From an uncultured Pedosphaera sp. (GTDB taxonomy: Bacteria > Verrucomicrobiota > Verrucomicrobiia > Limisphaerales > Pedosphaeraceae), in NCBI GenBank assembly GCA_903918755.1, contig CAIXFN010000117.1:1-48115 (forward strand): a stretch of 48,115 nt of DNA. Reading direction: 5' to 3'. Shown here in pieces: positions 33,442 through 42,716 of this stretch; positions within the stretch are counted from its first letter, which is position 1; each line of letters begins with the position of its first letter. Made by a program: the position numbers and the translations under genes. The notes under the pieces were generated by a model. The model worked only from the letters and a program-made list of their open reading frames with translations, ran no database searches and was not told the origin of the DNA.

Positions 33442-34548
33442 CTACTGCCGGATCCGATAAAACATCGCCGTCCCGCCGGCGTTCGTCACCACGAAGGGCG
33501 AAGCGGCTCCCGGCACATCCGCAAACACTCCGTTGATCGTCCCGGCCGCTTGCAACGTCCCGCCGCCCGACCACTTCAGGGTGAGCCCCAGCCCCGTCCG
33601 GCTCACCGCGATCACCGGTCGCACCGGCACCGCGGTGTAGGAAAAAACATCCCCGCCGGCCGCGTAAACACCCAGACTGGTGCGATGGTACCAGGTCGTC
33701 GTGACTTGGAACCCGCTGACCTCCACCACCACAAACCCATATTGCTGCTCGTGGAAAATCAGTCGGGGGAAAAAGAACGAATTATTTCCGTCATAGGCGT
33801 AAGTGGTGGAAATCGGCGCCCCTCCCGAACCCACAATCATTTGGTGCACATCATTGTCCGGGTTGCCATCGCCGTCATCGATCCGGCTGTGGTTGTAGAA
33901 ATGGTCGTGGCCTGTGAAATAGATCCGGCAATTGGCGTTGCTCAGGCTGTTCCAAAAAACATTCCGGTTTTTGGGATAATTATCCAGGCAATCCGGGTGA
34001 TTAGCCTTGAACGCGGGCTCATGCCCTTGCACGAAAACATGCGGCCGGGTGTTCGTGGCCAGCACCGCGTTGATCCACCCCTGGTTGACCCGGCTGACGT
34101 TGACGTAGGTGTCCAGATTGAGAATGAGCGCGTTTGAGTAGGTGATGAAATAAGTCCGGTCAATCTCAGTCGCCGGACCGTTGTTCGGAATGGTGGATCC
34201 AAAAACGTTCGTCCACCCCGGAACACTCGGGAGGTCATGATTCCCGATCACCGGGTAAACCGCGATACCCGCCTGATAAACCGGCGCCATGACATTGGTC
34301 CAACTCTGGAATGCCGCCGGCGTCCCGGAATTCACCAGATCCCCCGGCACCAGCACAAACGCCGGATGATAGTTCGTCGCCGCCCGGGCAATTTCGGAAA
34401 GGATCGTCGTGTCAATTTGGTCGCTGGTGCTTTCCCCCCGCGTGTCCCCGAACACCACAAACCGCCATGCCTGTCCTTGCACCGGTGCACTGGCAAGCAA
34501 AAGCCATAGGAGACCCGCCCTCACCATTGCCAGTGTTGCACGCTTCAT
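33442..34548 (-). CDS. Secreted calcineurin-like metallophosphoesterase
   Basis: Encodes 368 residues with a signal peptide (AGLLWLLLASAPVQGQA). Metal-binding blocks are visible in order: FGDTRGES, VLVPGDLVNSG, VIGNHDLPS, VQGHEPAF and YFTGHDHFYNHS. The first block lacks the usual histidine (D-x-H), as in some purple-acid-phosphatase-like members. The last 70 residues (PVIAVSRTGLGLTLKWSGGG, ending FYRIRQ) form a small domain resembling the C-terminus of the giant protein at 18744. It likely hydrolyses phosphomonoesters or diesters outside the cytoplasm. It is convergent with the DUF4143 gene, and no terminator is obvious between them. Confidence 0.92.
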   Translation of the reverse strand: MKRATLAMVRAGLLWLLLASAPVQGQAWRFVVFGDTRGESTSDQIDTTILSEIARAATNYHPAFVLVPGDLVNSGTPAAFQSWTNVMAPVYQAGIAVYPVIGNHDLPSVPGWTNVFGSTIPNNGPATEIDRTYFITYSNALILNLDTYVNVSRVNQGWINAVLATNTRPHVFVQGHEPAFKANHPDCLDNYPKNRNVFWNSLSNANCRIYFTGHDHFYNHSRIDDGDGNPDNDVHQMIVGSGGAPISTTYAYDGNNSFFFPRLIFHEQQYGFVVVEVSGFQVTTTWYHRTSLGVYAAGGDVFSYTAVPVRPVIAVSRTGLGLTLKWSGGGTLQAAGTINGVFADVPGAASPFVVTNAGGTAMFYRIRQ

Positions 34549-34982
34549 AACAACTCCATCCCGGGGTGCCCTCGCTCAATCCCAGCTGAGCGGACGGTCC
34601 CAAGTTGGTCCGGGGAAGGCTCCCGCCCCCGATTCCGCGACCGGAGTGTTCCTCCCGGCGATCCAACAAATTTTGCTCATCATCCAAACTTCGGCCCCAA
34701 AGCTCTATTCCGCCTCCCGGACTGTGCCAATTGGGAACCCTATCTTGCATCACTCGCCCAAGCTTCGCCGACGTCCGGGCCCGCCGAAACGGGGGTGTTT
34801 CCCCCCAAGCAATCCTTCGCCGCCAATTATCGCCCGTGTTAATCTGAACGATCAGAAAGCCAGGCAAGATTTTCTCCCGCATCCGCCGCTGGCGGGACCG
34901 CTTTGCGGGCCGGAATTCCGCCCTCCCGGCTCTCGATGTCCTGGCCTCGGCCGCACCCGCTGGCGAAGCGCTGGCCAGCCGG
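34549..34982. other. Divergent spacer; right part is probably coding
   Basis: 434 bases between the metallophosphoesterase start and the TTG start chosen for the recombinase-like gene. The left 300 bases show nothing recognisable. From 34848 (just after an in-frame TGA at 34845-34847) to 34982 the frame of the next gene is open. It translates to an Arg-rich helical stretch (FSRIRRWRDRFAG) that looks coding. This suggests that gene starts further upstream with a non-standard codon. Confidence 0.45.
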
Positions 34983-36962
34983 TTGAACTGGCTGGTGGAT
35001 GTCGTGCAATGGGTCCGCCGCCCCGGCCACGGGGAGGAGCGGCAAATGGCCCCCGAACTCCTCGTGCAAGCCGGTCGGCTGCGCCGGTTCCTGGACGTGC
35101 TCGATCGCAATCCCGCTTGGAGAATCTCGGTAGCCAAAACCCTGCGCTCCATCATTCGCGAGACCAGCGCGATGGAGCTCTTCTCGGAAACCGGGCTGCC
35201 GCGCCAGTTCGGCATGTTGCAGGAAATCGCCGGGCGATTGGCCCACAAATGTCTGCCGCCCCCGGACTCGGCGGAATTGGGGGTGCTGTTTAACCGGTTG
35301 TTTCCCCATCCACTGGATGCGGCCTGGATCGAAAAGCTGGACCCTGCCACGCTGGATCGATTCCAGGACTTGCTCCTGTTTGAAGTGACCCCCGCGGAGG
35401 ACGGTTGGAACGCGCTGGCGGAGGAATTGGAGGACGCGCTGTTTCACCTGGCCGCCCAATTGCGGGTCAGCGGTTGCTCCGCCGCCATCCGTGCGCGCAT
35501 CCGGCATAAACGCATCGGCGAGTTGCCCTTCACCAAGTTGACCAGTGTGTTGGGAAACGCCATCGCCGCGCGCTCAACGGGTGTGCCGGCCACCCTGGAG
35601 GGCGAATTGAATCATTTGCGGGGCACCCTCGACAGCTGCCACCGGACCCTTGCCGAAGTGCAAAGCCATTTGGAAACCCGGGGAGTCAGTACGGACGTGG
35701 TTTATCAACTCGCCTTCATGGAGGCATGCCTGGGCCGCTTTGAGGTCCTGCTGGAATTGCATTTCAATGATGCCCCATCGCCTGGGCGAAGCAGTTCCTT
35801 TGTGGCGCTGCTGGTCCGGCAAAACCTGGCCCGGGAGAGTGTCGGGGAATTATTGCGCCAGAATTTCCACCTGCTGACGCGCAAGATTCTGGAGCGGAAT
35901 GCCGCCACGGGCGAACATTACATCGCCCGCACCCCCGTCGAGTATCGCGACATGCTCCGGCGTGCGGCCGGCGGCGGAGTCATCATGGCGTTCACCACCT
36001 GGTTCAAGCTCATCATTCTGGGCTGGCAGCTGCCCGGTTTGCTGCAGGGCGCGGCGACCTCGCTCAACTACGCCTCCGGCTTTGTGGCCATCCAACTCAC
36101 CGGCGCCACCCTGGCCACCAAGCAACCGGCCAACACCGCCCCCGCCCTCGCCGCCCGGATGCACCATGTTCGGGAACCGCATGCCATGGAGATCCTCGTG
36201 AACGAAATCGTCTGCCTGATCCGGTCCCAAGTGGCTGCCATTGCCGGCAACTTGCTGCTGGTGGTCCCCACCATGCTGGCCCTTCATTTCCTTGTCCTGG
36301 GGGCGACCGGCCATTCCTTGATGACGGCCGAAAAGGCGGCCCACACCATTCCCTCCCTTTCTGTCTTCGGACCCAGCCTGTTCTTTGCCGCGTTTACCGG
36401 CGTGCTGCTCTGGTCCTCCAGCATGATCGCCGCCTGGGCGGATAATTGGTTCGTCTGCCATCGCGTGGCGGAGTCACTGGCCGCCGATCGCCGCCTGATC
36501 CGCGCTTTCGGCGCCACCCGGGCCCGCGGGTTCAGCCGCTTCTTGCACAAAAATATTGCCGGTCTTGCCGGCAACATCTCCTTCGGTCTTATGCTGGGGT
36601 TCATCCCGGAAGTGGCGGCCTTTGCCGGCGTGCCCCTGGACATCCGCCACGTCACGCTCTCCTCCAGCTTCCTCGCGGGGGCGGTCGCTTCGCTGGGTCC
36701 CGCAGTCATGACTACCGCGCCTTTCTGGCTGGCCGTGCTCGGCATCGCCGGCATCGGTTTAATGAACGTGACCGTCAGTTTCGGCCTCGCCATCTGGGTG
36801 GCCATCCGCGCCCGGGGCATCGAGGCACCCGAGCGTCGGGCTATCTTCGCCGCCCTCGGCCAGCGCCTGCGCCACCATCCCGGGCAATTCCTCCTGCCCG
36901 TCACCTCGCCCGATCTCGAGTTGGAACCCGCCCCAGACCAGGTCGGGCGACCCGGTAGCTAG
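34983..36962 (+). CDS. Gcr-type 'site-specific recombinase' membrane protein
   Basis: Encodes at least 659 residues from a TTG at 34983. Sequence features match the family annotated as 'site-specific recombinase' (PF10136, Gcr). These are a long helical N-terminal half, the hallmark NYASGFVAIQLTGATLATKQ followed by PALAARM, and several TM helices in the C-terminal half (LLVVPTMLALHFLVLGA, SLFFAAFTGVLLWSSSM, FLAGAVASLGPAVM, VLGIAGIGLMNVTVSFG). Despite the name it looks like a membrane protein, and recombinase activity is poorly supported. No ATG or GTG is available: the frame is open to 34848, with ATT at 34869 as an alternative start. Most of the N-terminus is therefore uncertain. Confidence 0.85.
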   Translation: MNWLVDVVQWVRRPGHGEERQMAPELLVQAGRLRRFLDVLDRNPAWRISVAKTLRSIIRETSAMELFSETGLPRQFGMLQEIAGRLAHKCLPPPDSAELGVLFNRLFPHPLDAAWIEKLDPATLDRFQDLLLFEVTPAEDGWNALAEELEDALFHLAAQLRVSGCSAAIRARIRHKRIGELPFTKLTSVLGNAIAARSTGVPATLEGELNHLRGTLDSCHRTLAEVQSHLETRGVSTDVVYQLAFMEACLGRFEVLLELHFNDAPSPGRSSSFVALLVRQNLARESVGELLRQNFHLLTRKILERNAATGEHYIARTPVEYRDMLRRAAGGGVIMAFTTWFKLIILGWQLPGLLQGAATSLNYASGFVAIQLTGATLATKQPANTAPALAARMHHVREPHAMEILVNEIVCLIRSQVAAIAGNLLLVVPTMLALHFLVLGATGHSLMTAEKAAHTIPSLSVFGPSLFFAAFTGVLLWSSSMIAAWADNWFVCHRVAESLAADRRLIRAFGATRARGFSRFLHKNIAGLAGNISFGLMLGFIPEVAAFAGVPLDIRHVTLSSSFLAGAVASLGPAVMTTAPFWLAVLGIAGIGLMNVTVSFGLAIWVAIRARGIEAPERRAIFAALGQRLRHHPGQFLLPVTSPDLELEPAPDQVGRPGS

Positions 36963-37306
36963 CCACAGTATATGCGGTAAACCCGGGGATCTCCCGTCCT
37001 GCATGGCGAGCGACAGGTCGCGCTTACCCCGACTTGCCGCAGGGGTGACCGAGTTGCGCACTTCACCCCGGATTGCGTTTACCGCCATGATCCGGCCATG
37101 CCCTCCCGTTCTTCTGGCCATTATCCAATGCAGTTGCCTCCCCCCACCCACCCGACCGACCGCAGGGAGCCGCTAGAAAATGGCAACCGGGCGACGGCAG
37201 CTGTGGGTGAATTCGGCGATGGTCAGCCGGGCTGGCGGACGGCAGTGCTTGTGGTGTGACGGTGCTCCGCTCCATCCAGCCCACTGAAAACCGCCTCAAC
37301 ACGCTT
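36963..37306. other. Spacer before the prepilin-like gene
   Basis: 344 bases with no gene. I checked for tRNA, cobalamin and cyclic-di-GMP riboswitch hallmarks and saw none convincing. No strong terminator follows the recombinase-like gene. Confidence 0.35.
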
Positions 37307-38122
37307 ATGAACCTCCGCCCAAAATCCGGCTTCACCTTGATCGAACTACTCGTGGTGATGGCCATCATTGCCATTCTCGCTGCCCTGCTCCTGCCGACCC
37401 TCGCCCGGTCCAAAGAACGCGCCCACCGCATCGCCTGCCTCAGCAATCTCCGCCAATGGGGGATTGGCCTCAACCTATACCTCGACGACAACTCCCAGGC
37501 ATTTCCGGAATTTGCCATTCCCGCCAGCACTCCTGGCGCCCCGGAGGGTTACAGCCAGGACAAGCTGCATTGGTCGGACCTGACCGCATTCGCCGCCGCC
37601 GGAACGGGCAACCGCGCCTGGTTCAACGCCCTGCCGCCTTATGTCGCGCAAAACGCCTTGTGGCAATATGCGGAGCAACCTGCGACCTACCTGGATTCGC
37701 GCAGTGTGTTCCACTGCCCCACGGCGCGCTTCCTCCCGGGCGAAATTGATCTCACCAATAATGTGGCGTTCAGCTATGGCATCAACTTTAAGGGCACCAA
37801 CGGCCTCAATCTCCCCGCCGCCTCGCCTTTCAAAGCCTCGCTGATTTTGCATCCCTCGGCATACGTTTTCCTCGCCGATGACCGGGCTAACTCCGGGGAA
37901 CGCCCTTATTTCGGAACGAATCCCTTCAATGATCTGGCCTGTCCGCGCGGTTCGCTCAACCATCTCTCTTCCCGCCATGACGAAGGGGCGAACCTGGTTT
38001 TCCTCGACGGACACGCCGCCCACTACCGTTATCGCGATTTGTGCTTCCCGAAGGGCACCAAGATCGGCGACCCCGGGCTGGCGGAGGTGAACTGGACGTT
38101 CGACGGCGCGCAGTCCCAGTGA
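37307..38122 (+). CDS. Prepilin-like protein with type II secretion-type N-terminus
   Basis: Encodes 271 residues from the ATG at 37307 ([15 protein letters not shown]). The prepilin-type cleavage site is G8/F9, with Glu at +5 and the hydrophobic helix [18 protein letters not shown]. The C-terminal motif [17 protein letters not shown] is the H..DG pattern of the large pseudopilin-like family seen in Verrucomicrobiota and Planctomycetes. These are exported and probably assembled or anchored by type II-like machinery; a function beyond that is unknown. The stop is directly adjacent to the stop of the convergent AraC gene, with no spacer. Confidence 0.92.
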   Translation: MNLRPKSGFTLIELLVVMAIIAILAALLLPTLARSKERAHRIACLSNLRQWGIGLNLYLDDNSQAFPEFAIPASTPGAPEGYSQDKLHWSDLTAFAAAGTGNRAWFNALPPYVAQNALWQYAEQPATYLDSRSVFHCPTARFLPGEIDLTNNVAFSYGINFKGTNGLNLPAASPFKASLILHPSAYVFLADDRANSGERPYFGTNPFNDLACPRGSLNHLSSRHDEGANLVFLDGHAAHYRYRDLCFPKGTKIGDPGLAEVNWTFDGAQSQ

Positions 38123-39130
38123 TCAACGTCCGGTTCGGTCCCGGGCGATTTGCGGCCCGGTGCGGAGGGGATAAAGCCCCGGGCAGCAGCCAAAGGTTTC
38201 GTGAAACGTCTGGCTGAAGTGACTCGGACTCGAGTAGCCCACTTCCAGCATAACCTCGGTCACATTCAGTTCTTTCCGGCGGAGCAATTCCGCCGCCCGC
38301 TCCATCCGCAGTCGGCGCAAATACTGGCTGATGGTTTGTCCGGTCTGGGCGGAAAACGTCCGGCTCAGGTAAAACGGGCTGCAGCCCACCTGCCTGCCCA
38401 GTGCCTCCAGGGAAAATGGTTCCGCCAGCTTTTGTTGGAGCAGAAAAATGACTTGCTCCACCCGTTCCTGGGCGAGCCGGTGCTGCCGGGTGCAAAAGAA
38501 CTCCGCTTCCGGCGGCGGCTGAAAGAAAAACCCCACCGCCAGTTCGAGCGCCTTGCACTGATACCAGATCGGCTGCGCCGCGGCGAAAACGGGCGGTTGC
38601 CGCAACGTCGCCACCATCCGCTGCTGGTCCGCCGACAACCGGGCCGTCACCGCCGGGCCACAGGGATCCGCTCGCTCCGCCATCGCCGCGCGCACAAGCG
38701 GATGCAGCTTTGCTTCCGCGCCCGCCAGGTGCCGGGCCAAAAACTCGTCGGAATATTCCACCGTCAAAAACTCATGCCGTTCTCCGCCCTGCCGCCGGCC
38801 GATCAGTGGGGTCTCCCGGCGCCGATAAAATCCCGCGGTAATCGGCGCAAATCCCTGACGCCGCCCCTCACCCTCAACGTAGCCATTACCGCTCACATTG
38901 AGGCACAACTCCACCCCGTCGGGATGAAAACTCGCACCCCAGTCCAATTCCTGCCGGACCTGAAACTCGTGCCACTCGATGCTGTAGCCCAGGCTCTCAA
39001 AATTGCCGAACACCCGCTGCCATCCGGCGCCCACGGATGCCCAGGCGGGATGTTCTGTAAACACGTTCCCGCCGCCCGCGTCCCGATCGGAACGCGGGGC
39101 CACCGGGGATTTTTGTGTTGAATGGCGCAT
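38123..39130 (-). CDS. AraC-family regulator, PchR-like
   Basis: Encodes 335 residues. The C-terminal 100 residues form a double helix-turn-helix (FSLEALGRQVGCSPFYLSRT, then NVTEVMLEVGYSSPSHFSQT), the AraC/XylS signature. The N-terminal half resembles the PchR/YbtA sensor group in layout (FESLGYSIEWHEF, VELCLNVSGNGYVEGE, EFLTVEYSDEFLARHL). Members of that group activate siderophore uptake genes, so iron-related control is suggested but not shown. A Fur-like palindrome lies 20-34 bp above its ATG. No iron-uptake genes are in the window. Confidence 0.9.
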   Translation of the reverse strand: MRHSTQKSPVAPRSDRDAGGGNVFTEHPAWASVGAGWQRVFGNFESLGYSIEWHEFQVRQELDWGASFHPDGVELCLNVSGNGYVEGEGRRQGFAPITAGFYRRRETPLIGRRQGGERHEFLTVEYSDEFLARHLAGAEAKLHPLVRAAMAERADPCGPAVTARLSADQQRMVATLRQPPVFAAAQPIWYQCKALELAVGFFFQPPPEAEFFCTRQHRLAQERVEQVIFLLQQKLAEPFSLEALGRQVGCSPFYLSRTFSAQTGQTISQYLRRLRMERAAELLRRKELNVTEVMLEVGYSSPSHFSQTFHETFGCCPGLYPLRTGPQIARDRTGR

Positions 39131-39149
39131 GTGCTGGTCTCTGCCTTAA

Positions 39150-39164
39150 CGAGACTCATTCTCA
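39150..39164. promoter_or_regulatory. Fur-like 7-1-7 palindrome upstream of the AraC gene
   Basis: CGAGACT-C-ATTCTCA (plus strand) contains the inverted core GAGA-N5-TCTC. Its right half ATTCTCA matches 6 of 7 positions of the Fur half-site ATTATCA; the left half is weaker. It lies 20-34 bp above the AraC ATG and could also reach the yjbQ-side promoter. This is sequence resemblance only. Confidence 0.3.
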
Positions 39165-39377
39165 ATTAGCCGCGCGCGTTTGGCAAGTGGGAATCCCACT
39201 CTCCCTGCCTGGCTGGCCCTGTGTTTGGCATTTCCCCCGGGCTGGTCCTCGGTGCCGCCATGGCACTTTCGGTTGCAGATTACCTCGCCCAATCTCTGAC
39301 CGGACGGACGCCGGTGGCGAGGGGCGACCATACGGCCAAGTTTGCCAGGCCGCGATCAAACTGCTAAGTGAAATGCC

Positions 39378-39797
39378 ATGAAATCACTCACCGAACATCT
39401 GTGGTTTGAGGTCCCCACGCGGCGTGGGTTCGTCAACATCACCAAAACCGTGGAAGACCTGGTTCTACGCAGCGGCGTGCGGGAAGGTCTGTGCCTGGTC
39501 AATGCCATGAACATCACCGCGTCGGTTTTCATCAACGATGATGAACCTGGTTTGCTGCATGACTACGACGTCTGGCTCGAGCGGCTGGCCCCGCATGCGC
39601 CCACGACCCAATACCACCATAACCGGACGGGCGAGGACAACGCCGATGCGCATCTGAAACGACAGCTCATGGGCCGGGAAGTGGTGGTGGCCATCACCCA
39701 GGGCAAATTGGATTTCGGCCCCTGGGAGCAGATCTTTTACGGTGAGTTCGATGGCCGGCGCCGCAAACGCGCCTTGGTTAAAATCATCGGTGAGTAA
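39378..39797 (+). CDS. YjbQ/UPF0047 family protein (secondary thiamine-phosphate synthase type)
   Basis: Encodes 139 residues, full length for the family. Conserved blocks are [53 protein letters not shown] and [16 protein letters not shown]. The family is annotated as having secondary thiamine-phosphate synthase activity in E. coli; its true physiological role is not settled. It is divergent from the AraC regulator, with about 247 bp between the starts. Confidence 0.95.
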   Translation: MKSLTEHLWFEVPTRRGFVNITKTVEDLVLRSGVREGLCLVNAMNITASVFINDDEPGLLHDYDVWLERLAPHAPTTQYHHNRTGEDNADAHLKRQLMGREVVVAITQGKLDFGPWEQIFYGEFDGRRRKRALVKIIGE

Positions 39798-40280
39798 GTT
39801 GACTCCGCGAAACGTGTCGATAACCAGGCCGGAGTTCCTCTCATGGGAATATGGATTCCCTCGTTCGGGGTATTCCATACCGGCGGCACGAACCAGAAGC
39901 CGCGGCTGACTCGCCCCACCGCAGGTCTCCCCGTATGGAGTTCCGCATTCACTCGGCCGGGTCGTGGACAACCTCCCCGCGCCAATTCGCAGTTGAATCC
40001 GCGCCTTTTTCGCGACCCGCCTCAACGCAGCCCATCATTCCCACGGCCTCAGGCCTCCGCCATATTCCTCACGATTGATCCAGCCACAACGCGCCTCTCG
40101 TTGCCCAGAATAGTTTGCGCCTGGATCTCCCTCTTGGAGGCCCGGTCCGCTGTTCTGGCGCAATTATGTCGTATTTTCATTCGATACGATTCGCCGAACT
40201 GTGCGCAAAATCGCCGATTTCGCCTCGCCCGACCTTGACAGTGGCCTGTAAAGTCCCCTTGCGATTGCAAGTTTGATTAC
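39798..40280. other. Non-coding spacer with clustered short palindromes
   Basis: About 480 bases without a supported gene. Between 39846 and 39955 several short, related inverted motifs occur (GGAAT-atgg-ATTCC at 39846-39859, TATTCCATA near 39871, TATGGAGTTCC near 39934), which looks like a dispersed repeat. Open frames here have low-complexity, domain-free translations. The final 60 bases before 40281 are more AT-rich and may hold the kinase promoter. Confidence 0.4.
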
Positions 40281-42716
40281 ATGATTAAAGCGGCCTATTT
40301 CCAAAGAGAATCCGTTTGCCCGGGCTTACACCAACCGTGGCAAAGGGGGGAGCTTGGTGATTGGTTGATTCGGAGCTGGATCTTCGCCCTCCTCTTTGCC
40401 GCGTCACTTTTGGAGACCGGGTGTCACGAAGACAACCTCAAGGACTATTGGACCATTGCACCCAATCCGAGCGCGCCCCGGACTGTGACGGTAGTGACCT
40501 CTGCGGAAACCAACCGGCCTCCCGGCACCAACACCATGCGCGCGCGCGCGACCTTGGGGCGTCCGCCCAAAAGTAAACCGCTGCGCCAAATCCTGCCGAC
40601 CACCGGCATTTCCCAGGAAGTATTGGGTGCCAAAACGGATGGTCAATTCGGACATACCCTGAGCGGAGTGGGCGATGTTTATGGCGACGGTTTCGACTGC
40701 TTGCTGGTGGGATCCTTCAAAGGCGGCACCAATTCCTCGGGGGAAATCATCCTCTACCGAGGTTCGCCCCTGGGAATTGATACCAATCGCTACTGGTCTT
40801 ATATCTGCCCCAATCCCGGCGCTGAATTTGGGCATCAGGTCGAGGGCCTGGGTGATGTGAATCGGGATGGTTACGCGGACTTTATCGTGGGGGCGACCTA
40901 TGACTCTGAGCCCGGCAAACCGGCCCATACCGGGGCCGCTTACGTATTTTTAGGCGGACCGGATGGTCCTCATCTGGCCCCCGGTTGGCCCGTTTACGGA
41001 ACGGTGGTCGATAGCAAGACCGGCTTCTCCGTCGCCGCCGCCGGGGATGTGAACGGCGACGGCCTCGATGACATCCTGGTGGGCGCGTGGCAGGATTCGG
41101 TCATCTCCAATAGTGTTACGGTCACACGCGTCGGCCGGGTCTTTTTGTACCTGGGCACCCCCTCCGGCCCCACCAATCAGCCGGCCTGGGTTGTGTCGGG
41201 CGCCGCTTCCGGGGAAACTTTCGGCTATTCCGTTCATGGCGCGGGCGACCTGAACAACGATGGCTACGCTGATATCGTGATTGGCAGTCATGGTTATGAA
41301 TCCTCCTGGAAGGAATCCGGGCAGGTGAAGGTTTATTACGGCGGACCCAACCTACCCTCGCAGAATGCCAATTGGACGCTGCAGGGAACCCGGGCGGAAC
41401 AAAACACCGGGGACTCGGTTTTTGCGGCGGGCGACGTCAACGGCGATGGCTACGCGGACCTGCTGATCGGGGCCAATTCCAGCAGTGTCGAAAAACAATA
41501 CGAGGGCGCGGTGCTGGTTTGTTATGGCAGCCCTTCCGGCCTTACCACCAACATTTCGTGGGCCTATTGGCCCCGCGAACCCGGAATGTTTTTGGGCCAC
41601 AGTGTGGCCACCGCCGGGGACGTGAATGGCGATGGCTATGCGGATGTCATCGTGTCCGCCGCGGAAGGGTATCAATTGCAGCGGGGCGAGGGCGTGGCCT
41701 TTGTTTTCCTTGGCTCCCGCCAGGGCTTGTCGCGGCAACCCCATTGGACTGGGAGCGGCGGACAGCCAAAAACGATGTACGGCAAAACCGTCCGGGGCAT
41801 CGGCGATTTTAACGGCGACGGCTATGATGATGTGGCCATCGGTCAACCCGGATATACCGACACCATTCCCCTCCAGGGTCGGGTGCAAATTCTGTACGGT
41901 TCTCCGACCGGCCTCGCCCATTCCAGCCATTGGCCCGCCGGTATCCACCCCGGGTGGACCGCTTATGGCGGTTGGATTGCGCTCGGTGGCTTGGCGGTCA
42001 GCCTTCTCGGCTTTCTCATTTCCCGGCGCCGCTATCGCCTCAACGAAGCCGCCGCCACTGCCGCCGCCCGAATCCGGGAACAGGCGCAGGCGGAGGAACG
42101 CCAGCGTATTGCACAAGATCTGCATGACCAGTTGGGGGCGGAATTGACCGAAATTGCCATCGCCAGCGCCAACGCCCGGCAGCAATCCGGGACGCGGGAG
42201 GCGGGGGAAGCCAAGTTGGTGCAGATCGAAGCCACGGCGGGCCGCCTGGTCGGAAATCTATCCGAACTGGTGTGGGTCACCAAACCCACCAATGACACCT
42301 TGGAAGCGACGGTGGCTTACACGGGAGACATGGTGGCGGCCATGCTGGAAAAGACGCAATTTCAGTGCACCCTCGACATCCCGACCCAACTCCCCTCGCT
42401 CTCCATCCCTTATCAATTGCGCCACGACTTGATTCTGGCGGTCAAGGAAGTCATCCACAATGTCATCAAGCATTCTGGTGGCATGGGCGTCCGTTTGGCC
42501 CTGCGCTGCGAGGACTCCCGGTTGACCATCACCATCCGGGACGATGGTCGCTGGCATGACTCACCCCCGGAAGCCGGCCGAGGCAATGGCCTGCCCAATC
42601 TGCGGGATCGCCTGGAACGGCATGGTGGCACCGCCGTCATCGCCGGCACGGCCAGCGGCACCACGGTCACCCTGCAGGTTCCGCTCCCAGCCGCCATCAC
42701 CCCGGCTAAACTATGA
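40281..42716 (+). CDS. Histidine kinase with seven-repeat FG-GAP (integrin-like propeller) sensor
   Basis: Encodes 811 residues. A hydrophobic N-terminal segment (SWIFALLFAASLLETGC) acts as a signal or anchor. Residues about 115-540 hold seven FG-GAP repeats, each with an Asp-rich calcium-type loop: DVYGDGFD, DVNRDGYAD, DVNGDGLDD, DLNNDGYAD, DVNGDGYAD, DVNGDGYAD and DFNGDGYDD. Seven is the number that closes an integrin-alpha beta-propeller. A TM helix (about 560-578) leads to a HisKA_3 dimerisation helix with His615 in RIAQDLHDQLG. A HATPase domain follows (IHNVIKHSGG, then RDDGRW and GNGLPNLRDRL). It likely senses an external ligand or surface and phosphorylates the regulator encoded next, whose ATG overlaps its stop. 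Confidence 0.93.
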   Translation: MIKAAYFQRESVCPGLHQPWQRGELGDWLIRSWIFALLFAASLLETGCHEDNLKDYWTIAPNPSAPRTVTVVTSAETNRPPGTNTMRARATLGRPPKSKPLRQILPTTGISQEVLGAKTDGQFGHTLSGVGDVYGDGFDCLLVGSFKGGTNSSGEIILYRGSPLGIDTNRYWSYICPNPGAEFGHQVEGLGDVNRDGYADFIVGATYDSEPGKPAHTGAAYVFLGGPDGPHLAPGWPVYGTVVDSKTGFSVAAAGDVNGDGLDDILVGAWQDSVISNSVTVTRVGRVFLYLGTPSGPTNQPAWVVSGAASGETFGYSVHGAGDLNNDGYADIVIGSHGYESSWKESGQVKVYYGGPNLPSQNANWTLQGTRAEQNTGDSVFAAGDVNGDGYADLLIGANSSSVEKQYEGAVLVCYGSPSGLTTNISWAYWPREPGMFLGHSVATAGDVNGDGYADVIVSAAEGYQLQRGEGVAFVFLGSRQGLSRQPHWTGSGGQPKTMYGKTVRGIGDFNGDGYDDVAIGQPGYTDTIPLQGRVQILYGSPTGLAHSSHWPAGIHPGWTAYGGWIALGGLAVSLLGFLISRRRYRLNEAAATAAARIREQAQAEERQRIAQDLHDQLGAELTEIAIASANARQQSGTREAGEAKLVQIEATAGRLVGNLSELVWVTKPTNDTLEATVAYTGDMVAAMLEKTQFQCTLDIPTQLPSLSIPYQLRHDLILAVKEVIHNVIKHSGGMGVRLALRCEDSRLTITIRDDGRWHDSPPEAGRGNGLPNLRDRLERHGGTAVIAGTASGTTVTLQVPLPAAITPAKL

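Noticed and set aside
36963-37306. Riboswitch-like G-rich segment before the prepilin-like gene
   Set aside because: Compared by eye with cobalamin, SAM and cyclic-di-GMP patterns; the required conserved boxes are missing.
39465-40238. Open frames of 131-186 residues on both strands around 39800-40240
   Set aside because: They overlap the yjbQ-family gene or consist of low-complexity Arg/Pro-rich sequence without a domain; a dispersed repeat explains the region better.
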